Assembly: GCA_965238045.1 (NCBI GenBank)
Contig: CBDEGU010000011.1
Span: 1 to 64,000 of the forward strand
DNA length: 64,000 nucleotides
Direction: 5' to 3'
Origin: CBDEGU01 sp965238045
GTDB taxonomy: Bacteria; Acidobacteriota; Terriglobia; Bryobacterales; UBA6623
The notes under the pieces: generated by a model
What the model was told of the DNA's origin: nothing
What the model saw: the letters and a program-made list of their open reading frames with translations, nothing else
Databases searched by the model: none
Program-made: the position numbers and the translations under genes
Shown here: piece after piece, positions 54,775 through 62,049 of the stretch
How the letters are laid out: each line of letters starts with the position of its first letter
Position numbering within the stretch: position 1 is the stretch's first letter

Positions 54775-55011
54775 ATGAATCAAGACTCAGTGTTGGGGAT
54801 CGAAGACAAACAACCGCGACTGGGGGAACCCTTTCGCTGCCCGGAGTGCAAGAGTCAGCTCGTGATTGCGCCGGTGCAAGGAAAACCAAATACCGTCTCC
54901 ATGCTCGGCTGTAATTGTCACGACCGACAGGAGTTTTTCATCCCCGATGGGATCATCGCGTTCGGGCCAGACCATGAGATTATGTCCCTCTACTACCCTC
55001 GGATCTCATAA
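54775..55011 (+). CDS. Small protein with a possible zinc site
   Basis: The 78-residue protein holds CPECKSQL near residue 23 and CNCHDRQEFF near residue 51, enough Cys/His for one zinc. The rest (IPDGIIAFGPDHEIMSLYYP) is unrecognised. AGAGGAC lies 7 nt before the ATG at 54775; an ATG at 54754 is an alternative. It is not part of known DISARM operons. Confidence 0.5.
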   Translation: MNQDSVLGIEDKQPRLGEPFRCPECKSQLVIAPVQGKPNTVSMLGCNCHDRQEFFIPDGIIAFGPDHEIMSLYYPRIS

Positions 55012-55127
55012 ATGATCAAACGGATTGCTGCGAGTGACGCCTGCGAACGCGCCGAGTGCCGAGTGACCATCTCCACACTAAGACCCCACTACCCGATGTT
55101 CGTTTCGCGTGCCTTTGGCTTTGGCGT

Positions 55128-55235
55128 TCATAGAGCGGGCACGATCGCGGGAATCGCGACTACGACGATCCACACGGCCACCAGAAACAGCAGTACGGCG
55201 ACTTCGGCGGACTCGGTGTTTTTGTGTGTTGTCAT
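55128..55235 (-). CDS. Possible 35-residue single-helix membrane peptide
   Basis: MTTHKNTESAEVAVLLFLVA continues as VWIVVVAIPAIVPAL, a single membrane span. No ribosome-binding site is visible and no relative is known, so this is only a candidate. Confidence 0.25.
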   Translation of the reverse strand: MTTHKNTESAEVAVLLFLVAVWIVVVAIPAIVPAL

Positions 55236-55338
55236 GACTGAAGTAACGGGGACCGGTATCAACTCCGGCCCCCGCCAACTTCTCACATAAATCGGCGGAC
55301 GGAGATCCGCCTTTCCCGATGACGAGTCGGGAAACTCA

Positions 55339-55665
55339 TTACGCCCGTGTCGCCAGAACCACAAACGGCGAGAGCGTGTCTGCGCCCTTGGCGGGTGTGA
55401 TGGCGTCTTCCCAGAGACTCTTGCCGTCAACCCGGACGCGCAAGCGGAAAGCTAGCTCGCGCTCGTGAAGTAGACATGCGGCGACACCATCAGCGAGACT
55501 TGAGCCCACATTCCGATGGCGTAGTGGGTCAGATCGTACAGCCCGATATCACCGACCGTGCCGAGCGTCGGGACTTTCTCACTGAAGAGGATCGGATGTC
55601 CCATCAGCGTCTGGAACGGCGAGTGCGCGCCTGCGTTCGCTGGGAATTAGATCGGCACATCGCGT
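55339..55665 (-). pseudogene. Phage major capsid protein (HK97-type), C-terminal fragment, frameshifted
   Basis: The minus strand reads LMGHPILFSEKVPTLGTVGD, LYDLTHYAIGMWAQ and SPHVYFTS, then after a one-base shift ELAFRLRVRVDGKSLWEDAI and ADTLSPFVVLATRA before the stop. The series fits the end of HK97-fold capsid proteins. It points to a decayed prophage or satellite beside the DISARM island. Confidence 0.7.
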
Positions 55666-55959
55666 GCCCGCGCTAGAATGTTCGACGAAGGGGCATCAAC
55701 CTCGCATACATGTTGAGAAATAATTTCCCATTGAACAATCAGGCATCAGAGCCTCCGCAACCCGTCGTCGAGCGGGCCTAGATCGTGTCCCATCAGGCGG
55801 CTAGCGAGACTCTGGGCCGATAGCGAGTGCGAACGGTTGTTCTCGCCATCTATACCAGAGCGGTATAATCTTGGTGTCATGATCGGCCGAACCGGCTCGC
55901 ACTTAGAATCTCGACAATACTCGCGGGGACACAACCCGAGTGCACGAGGAGGAGATCCC
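55666..55959. other. Intergenic region, no gene seen
   Basis: No coding frame, RNA or repeat is recognised. The segment should contain the promoter of the metallohydrolase gene at 55960. Confidence 0.4.
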
Positions 55960-57507
55960 ATGTCCTGGACGCGCATTTTCGCCCTCCGGTTGGGTTTCAT
56001 TCTTTGCTTAAGCGCTTTCTGGGTCGTGATGCACGATCAAGGCACCACCGCGGCTGTGCCTGCTGTGGACCCCGATCCCGACGAGCGATTCGTGATGGAA
56101 ACGGATCAGCCCGTGGGAACCCTCTCCTTTGAAGTGATCGAGGGGCGCTCGGGCGTCCACCTGCCCTCGCGTCTGTACTTCGCTTACGCCGACGGCCGCA
56201 ACGATCTCCCGACCGTTGGCCGGTTCAAGAACTTTCTCGTCACCGCATCGGGTCGCGAGGTCAAGACGCTTCCCGTGGGTGAATATGACGTCTATGTGTC
56301 GCGCGGTCTTGAGTACACTCTCGATCACCACAGAATCGGGATTGAAGAAGGCAAGACGACTTATCTTGCAAGCACGCTGGAACGGGCGATTGACACGCGC
56401 GGCTTCATCTCTTCGGACTTTCACCTGCACTTAACGTTTGCCATGCGAGACGGCGCTATCGTTTGCGCCGCCGAGGGGATCGACCTGCTGACCGCTACCG
56501 ACCACAACATCCTCAAGGATTATGCACCTTACATCAAAGAGCTACGCCTCGAGCGCTTCATGAAGTCTGTTGTCGGGGCCGAGATTGACACCAGTTTTGG
56601 TCACTTCAACAGTTTTCCGCTCGAACTCAACCCTTGGGATGACCGCGACTATCGAAAGGCCATCCGCACGCCAGGTGAGTTCCTGCGCTTGCTGCGCCAG
56701 GATCCGGGTGATGAGATCGCACAGATCAATCATCCGCGGCGGCGAATCGAGGTCGAGCCCAACCCGGCCAGTGGATACTTCGACGGGCGATTGAACCGCG
56801 AGACCTCGGAGTTCGACTACCCCTATTTCGAAACGGGTTTCGACCAGGTCGAGATCTTTAATGCGCTCACTGACAGCACGCTGGAGGGTATCGGCCGCAG
56901 CGCTGTGGTCGATCAGAAGCTTAAGGACTGGTACAGCCTACTGAACCGAGGCATTCTGATCGCTGGTGTAGCCAACACCGACACCCACAGCTACCCGGAC
57001 GCGCTGCCGGGCTACCCTCGGAACTACGTGGCATCGCAGACCGACAATCCTTGGGAGATCGACCCTGCCAAGGTTGTCAACGCTCTCAAGAACCGCGCCT
57101 CCACCGCATCCTTCGGTCCCTTTATCGAGTTCAAGGCAAATGGGGCCCAGGTTGGCTCCATTATCACCGACCGTGACGGGACCGTCAGTTTGAGTGTGGA
57201 AGTGCAGGCAGCGCCGTGGATTCCGGTGGACAACATCGAGATTGTGTCGAATGGCAAGGTCATCGAGACCTTTTCGATCGAAGATGTCGATCCCAAAGAA
57301 CGTGTTCGCTTTGCCAAAGAGATCATTGTGCAACCCACCACCGATGCCTGGTACTTAGTCATTGCAACTTCCGAACGTCGTTGGGAGAAACCATTCGAGA
57401 ACTTCAGCTCTTTCTCGTTTACCAACCCGATTTTTGTCGACATCGACGGCAATGGCTACTTCGACCCCCCCAACGGCGGCTACCCTCACAAGCCCAGCGA
57501 TGACTGA
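55960..57507 (+). CDS. CehA/McbA-family metallohydrolase (PHP fold), exported
   Basis: The 515-residue protein has a signal peptide (MSWTRIFALRLGFILCLSAF) and a PHP-type metal site: SSDFH155-L-H157, the TATDHN turn, NHPRRR, and the distal TD341-T-H343 in VANTDTHSYPD. This matches the CehA/McbA group, which includes carbaryl hydrolase but mostly uncharacterised phosphoesterase-like enzymes. AGGAGGAG sits 6 nt before the ATG at 55960; the frame is open further up to 55837. The gene stops 1 bp before the IS256-type element at 57509, so the last codons may have been altered by that insertion. Confidence 0.85.
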   Translation: MSWTRIFALRLGFILCLSAFWVVMHDQGTTAAVPAVDPDPDERFVMETDQPVGTLSFEVIEGRSGVHLPSRLYFAYADGRNDLPTVGRFKNFLVTASGREVKTLPVGEYDVYVSRGLEYTLDHHRIGIEEGKTTYLASTLERAIDTRGFISSDFHLHLTFAMRDGAIVCAAEGIDLLTATDHNILKDYAPYIKELRLERFMKSVVGAEIDTSFGHFNSFPLELNPWDDRDYRKAIRTPGEFLRLLRQDPGDEIAQINHPRRRIEVEPNPASGYFDGRLNRETSEFDYPYFETGFDQVEIFNALTDSTLEGIGRSAVVDQKLKDWYSLLNRGILIAGVANTDTHSYPDALPGYPRNYVASQTDNPWEIDPAKVVNALKNRASTASFGPFIEFKANGAQVGSIITDRDGTVSLSVEVQAAPWIPVDNIEIVSNGKVIETFSIEDVDPKERVRFAKEIIVQPTTDAWYLVIATSERRWEKPFENFSSFSFTNPIFVDIDGNGYFDPPNGGYPHKPSDD

Positions 57508-57549
57508 GGAGGATGTTCGATAGTTCGTAGGAAGTAGCGACTCTCCAGT

Positions 57550-57567
57550 CCGAGCCGTTAGGCTCGG
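57550..57567 (+). terminator. Hairpin in the IS leader
   Basis: CCGAGCC-GTTA-GGCTCGG is a perfect 7-bp stem with a 4-nt loop, followed by TGTTTTGTTCTTT. It resembles a Rho-independent terminator and would limit read-through transcription into the transposase. The same hairpin is at 5688-5705. Confidence 0.6.
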
Positions 57568-57602
57568 AGTGATGTTTTGTTCTTTCAAAAAGGAGAGTCG
57601 CT

Positions 57603-58895
57603 ATGAAGAAACAATACCAGATCGACCGCGAACAAGCCGTCCGCCGATTCCACAAGCAAGCAGAAGAAAGCGGGCAGGAACTGCAACTGCACTTGCCGCT
57701 CAAGGAAGTCGCCGCCGCGCTGCAACAAGGTGTCGGAGAGTTGATGCGACAGGCAGGCCTGGAGTTGATGCAGCTCATCATGGACAACGAAGTGCGCCAA
57801 CTCGCCGGCGAGCGCTACCAGCGGCGCACACAGGAGCAGCAGCCCTACCGCTGGGGCCACGAGAAGGGCTTCCTCGTTGTTGATGGGCAGAAGGTTCCGA
57901 TCCAACGTCCGCGGTTGCGCAGCGAAAAAGGCCGCGAAGAATCCCTCGGCAGCTATGAGCTGTTCCGGCGCTCCGAGCCGCTCGACGCCGCCGTCTGGGA
58001 TAAACTCATGCTCGGTCTTTCGACACGGAATTACGCCCAAGCCGTGCGGGAGTTTACCGAGGCCTAGGGCATCGAAAAGTCCGCTGTGAGCGAACACTTT
58101 GTACGCACCAGCCGCGAGAAACTGCGCGGGATTTTGGAGCGTCCCCTCGGCAAACTCAAACTCTGCGCCATCTACCTCGACGGCATCGAGTTCAAGGGCC
58201 AGCACCTGGTGCTGGCGCTGGGAGTCGCTGTGGACGGGTCGAAGACGGTTCTGGGGCTGCGCCAAGGAGCGAGTGAGAACGCGACGGTGGTTGGAGAATT
58301 ACTGGAGGATTTGGCCGGGCGCGGCGTCGATTTTTCCGTGCCGATGCTGTATGTGCTCGACGGCGCCAAGGCGCTCACGAAGGCGGTCCGCAAACACGCG
58401 GGCAAGATGGCGCTGATCCAACGCTGCCAAATGCACAAGCGCCGCAATGTGACCGCTCACCTGCCGGAAGAATACCGCGCATCGGTGGACCGCAAAATGG
58501 CCAACGCTTATGCCATGTCGAGCTACCGAGATGCCAAGACGGCGTTGGAGAAGCTGCATCGCGAGTTGATGGAGTTGAACCCATCGGCGGCTCGTTCGCT
58601 CGAAGAAGGGAGGGAGCAAACGCTGACGGTGCATCGGCTCGGACTCGACGATCTGCTGCGTTCTACGCTGGCGACGACGAATCCGATCGAGTCGGCGTTC
58701 TCGGTGGTGGGTCGCGTCTGTGGCCGGGTGAGGCGCTGGCGGGGAGGCGATCAACGCGAGCGCTGGGTGGGGGCCGGTTTGTGGCTGGCGGAGAAAAGCT
58801 TCCGGCGGATCAAGGGCTACAAACATCTGCCCCAACTGCTCGACCAGCTCGCCAGGCTCTCGACGCCGCCACCGGCTCAGGCCCAAGCGGCGTAA
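57603..58895 (+). pseudogene. IS256-family transposase with an amber codon at position 155
   Basis: The full frame of 430 codons is interrupted only by TAG at 58065-58067 (FTEA*GIEKSAVSEHF). Catalytic Asp residues follow in AIYLDGIEFKGQHL and MLYVLDGAKALTKA, and the Glu in TTNPIESAFSVVGR. The C-terminal part could be made alone from a GTG at 58086, but the DNA-binding domain would be separate. AAAGGAG lies 7 nt before the ATG at 57603. Probably inactive unless the stop is read through. Confidence 0.88.
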
Positions 58896-59172
58896 ACTAC
58901 AGGTTCCGGGGAGCCGCTTGTTTCAACGGAATTCCGGACATCCTCGGCCCTTTTCCGGGTCGTAGTGAGAGCTGAACCCCGCCCCGTCCAATGAGTTAGA
59001 ATGGACTGAGCCGGATAGAAGAAGATGGAGTGACCTGTCCATAATCCGGTCAGAGACTGTTTTTTGGAGGTCTACTTGAGCAAGAATAGTGCAGCCCCGG
59101 CGCCAGCGCTGCAAACTCGCACAGAAGCGAGGTACAGTTAAGGCGACTCCGAACTTGAGAGGACCACCCGCC

Positions 59173-61206
59173 ATGAAACCATCGAGCCATTTCGGCTGCA
59201 TTCTCCGCCGCAGCCTGCGAGCAATCTCGTCAATCTGCCTGCTCGCCGGCCTTGTTCCACTCCATGCCCAGAAGGTTCAACACCCTCTCGATCCGCTGAA
59301 CTTCCAGGAGTATTGGACCGTGCTCGAAGTCCTCGATGAGTCGGGCCACGTCGATGAAGACACACGCTTCTCGATGATCAACCTCATCCCACCGTCCAAA
59401 GACTTGGTCTGGAGTTGGAAAAAGGGAGATGAATTTCCGCGCGAGGCTTACGCACTCGTGCGGCAAAAAGAGAAAACCTTTGAAGCCACAGTGAACATCC
59501 GGGCAGGCGAGCTGTCGTCATGGACCGAGCGCACCGACGTGCAGCCGAATTGGCTGGACGAAGAACGCAAGGCTCTCAAGAAGGAAATCAAGAAACACCC
59601 CGATTTCATCGAAGCGATGAAGAAGCGCGGCATTACCAACTTGGCTTTCATCGAATGCGAGGTCTTGCCTCCTGGTTACTACGGGACGGAGGAACAAAAA
59701 GGCCGGCGCGTCGGACACGCAACTTGCCATGATGCGCGGCGCCGGCGCAACAGCTGGACGCGCCAAATCGAAGGACTCACCGTAATCGTCGACATGCACG
59801 AGAAGAAGATCCTCCGTGTCGTGGATGAAGGTGCAGTGCCGATCCCGGACACCAATGCTGACTATGATCCGGCGTCGATAGGCGAGCCGCGTGAGGTGCC
59901 GGGACCGATTCGGATCGATCAGCCGAACGGCCCCGGCTTCGAGCTCGACGGCAACATGGTCGAGTGGCAAAAGTGGCGATTTCATGTTCGCCATGACCAA
60001 CGCGTCGGCGTCATCGTTTCAACCGTTAGCTACGACGACGGCCGTCGCCGCCGCCCGATTCTTTACGAAGGTTACCTCTCTGAGATATTCGTGCCCTATA
60101 TGGACCCGGCATTCAACTGGTACCACCGCAACTTCATGGACATGGGCGAGTTCAGCCACGGAGGCATCGCCCGGCCGATGCTGCCCGGATCGGATTGCCC
60201 CGACCACGCGGTCTTCTTCGATGGCTTGGTTGCCCAGGACAATGGACAGCCGAAGACGAACAAGAACATCCTTTGCCTCTTCGAGATCGAGCCAGGCGAT
60301 ATGGCTTGGCGGCACGCGCAGCCGAACGAACCGGAAAGCCGCGTCGAACGGAATCTCGTTGTCCGGGCCGCGGCCGTGGTTGGGAACTACGACTACATTT
60401 TCGACTGGGTGTTCCAGCAGAACGGCACGATTCGCGTGCGGATCGGGGCGTCCGGCGAAGCGGAGACAAAGATCGTTCGCGAGGCGACGTCGGATAGCGC
60501 GCAAGAAATGCACTCGACAGATGGCAACGGAAATGGCTCTCACGACGGGGAGGTTCCGCCGCCCGACGCCTATGGCCGCTTCGTCGACAAACACATCGTC
60601 GCTGTCAACCACGACCACTACTTCAACTTCCGGATCGATCTCGACGTGGACGGCCCTGTCAACCGCTTTGTCGCTGACCGGCTCGTTACGAAGACGCTGC
60701 CTGAGGATCATCCGCGGCGGAGCGTCTGGGTCCGCGAAGCCAAACATCTTGGCGCCCAAAGCGAAGGGATGCTCGACATTGATCTCAAGAAGCCGGCTCT
60801 TTGGCGCGTTCTAAGCACGACGGAAAAGAACCATGTGGGCTACCCCACGAGCTATCATCTCCGTCCGGGGAAGAACGGCACGACGCTGATGACTCCGGAC
60901 GACTATCCCCGCCGGCGGGCCGGTTTTATTGACCACCATCTTTGGGTCACACCGTATAGCCCGAAGGAGCGGTATGCGGCCGGTGATCACCCCACTCTCA
61001 GCGAGCCTGGTCAGGGGCTCCCGGCGTGGACCACGCAAGAACGCAATCTTGACGAAACGGACTTGGTCCTGTGGTACACGATCGGCTTCCAGCACTTGGT
61101 GCGTGCCGAAGACTGGCCGGTGATGCCTACTCTGTGGCACAGCTTCGAGCTGCGGCCGTTCGACTTCTTCGACCGGAACCCGGCGCTCGACCTGCCGCGG
61201 CGCTAG
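59173..61206 (+). CDS. Secreted copper amine oxidase
   Basis: The 677-residue protein has a signal peptide (LRAISSICLLAGLVPLHAQ) and the catalytic domain of copper/topaquinone amine oxidases. The cofactor tyrosine is Y406 in VGN-Y-DYIFDW, the proposed base is D323 in RNFMDMGEF, and the copper ligands are H480 and H482 in AVNHDHYF and H656 in LWHSFELRPFDFFDRNP. It oxidises primary amines to aldehydes, releasing ammonia and hydrogen peroxide, in the periplasm or outside. The ATG at 59173 is chosen because the signal peptide follows it. No amine transporter or regulator is adjacent; it is a single-gene unit behind the IS256-type element. Confidence 0.92.
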   Translation: MKPSSHFGCILRRSLRAISSICLLAGLVPLHAQKVQHPLDPLNFQEYWTVLEVLDESGHVDEDTRFSMINLIPPSKDLVWSWKKGDEFPREAYALVRQKEKTFEATVNIRAGELSSWTERTDVQPNWLDEERKALKKEIKKHPDFIEAMKKRGITNLAFIECEVLPPGYYGTEEQKGRRVGHATCHDARRRRNSWTRQIEGLTVIVDMHEKKILRVVDEGAVPIPDTNADYDPASIGEPREVPGPIRIDQPNGPGFELDGNMVEWQKWRFHVRHDQRVGVIVSTVSYDDGRRRRPILYEGYLSEIFVPYMDPAFNWYHRNFMDMGEFSHGGIARPMLPGSDCPDHAVFFDGLVAQDNGQPKTNKNILCLFEIEPGDMAWRHAQPNEPESRVERNLVVRAAAVVGNYDYIFDWVFQQNGTIRVRIGASGEAETKIVREATSDSAQEMHSTDGNGNGSHDGEVPPPDAYGRFVDKHIVAVNHDHYFNFRIDLDVDGPVNRFVADRLVTKTLPEDHPRRSVWVREAKHLGAQSEGMLDIDLKKPALWRVLSTTEKNHVGYPTSYHLRPGKNGTTLMTPDDYPRRRAGFIDHHLWVTPYSPKERYAAGDHPTLSEPGQGLPAWTTQERNLDETDLVLWYTIGFQHLVRAEDWPVMPTLWHSFELRPFDFFDRNPALDLPRR

Positions 61207-61539
61207 CCTGAGGACGCTAGCCTCGGATCGAAACTGCTTAGCGGCCTTCCGTCGCTAAACACAAACGCTTCCGCATTCCCACGGGGATTGTGCGCGCCAT
61301 ACGGGTGCCGCCTTCATTTCGATCTGGTGGGTTGCCATGGGCGGCAAGGTGGCCCTTCACGAGCGGTACAGCGGCACAGGACTTACACCCCGAATCAATG
61401 ATGACTTCATACGACTACGCCTGTCCCTCCCAAAAACTCCGACACTTTTGCAATCATTGATGTTAACGTTCTGCGCTGGAACTCCCAACGATGCGCAACA
61501 TCCTGTTCGCAATCCTCGCCACCCTGCGCTCGGCCTTCC
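61207..61539. other. Intergenic region, no gene seen
   Basis: No recognisable gene or RNA. The open frame from 61337 belongs to non-coding sequence until the propeller scrap that follows. Confidence 0.4.
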
Positions 61540-61720
61540 AAAGCCGACGCTCTTTGGGCATGAAAGCTTCAACGGCGACCCGGCGCACCCCTACGACGTT
61601 TCGGCTGACGGCGAGCGTATCTTGGTCGTCGAGACTCTCGGCGAGGAACCCGATAGCGTGCCGGCAGTCCACATCATTCTGAACTCTTACGAAGAGTTCC
61701 GCGACCGCGAGCAGGACTAA
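61540..61720 (+). pseudogene. C-terminal scrap of a PD40/TolB-like propeller protein
   Basis: The last about 60 codons read LFGHESFNGDPAHPYDVSAD, GERILVVETL and HIILNSYEEFRDREQD, the usual end of WD40-like acidobacterial propellers (YDVSPDG..., LNWYEEL...). The N-terminal part is gone. The final codons DREQD and the stop are shared with the cupin gene ending at 794. Confidence 0.6.
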
Positions 61721-61767
61721 GTCCCACGAAACGAACTACATAGCGCCCGTCTGCGGATACCTGTCGC

Positions 61768-61881
61768 GAAATCGCCTTCGCACCAACAATCCGCTGACTG
61801 AGGCCCTCACACGGCCGTCGCAGGGATCGAAACCACCTCAGATCAAGGGCCTGGCGGTGCTACGATCGGAAAGCTCAACGG
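61768..61881 (+). repeat. 114-bp dispersed repeat, copy 2
   Basis: Partner of 842-955; see there. This copy continues into the region before the FG-GAP gene without a miniature element. Confidence 0.75.
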
Positions 61882-62049
61882 AACGGTTGTTACCACCACC
61901 TATGCGGCGGCGGTGCAATTCCCCCAGGCTTGAGCACCAAGACTTCATTGCGGCGCCACTGCGCAGAGTGTATCATCGCGCTAGCGGAGGTCCGAATCGG
62001 AAGTTCCGTACCAACGCGGTGCCGAGGCTCGAAAACTGCGAGGAGTTTT

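Larger units (their letters stand above)
57509..58945 (+). mobile_element. IS256-type insertion sequence, 1437 bp
   Basis: Ends are GAGGATGTTCG on the left and CGGACATCCTC on the right, a short inverted repeat. The leader contains the hairpin CCGAGCCGTTAGGCTCGG (57550-57567) followed by a T-rich stretch, just before the transposase ribosome-binding site. A truncated copy lies at 5647-6074. No clear target duplication is seen. This family is distinct from the 1448-bp elements at 9470 and 40947. Confidence 0.85.
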
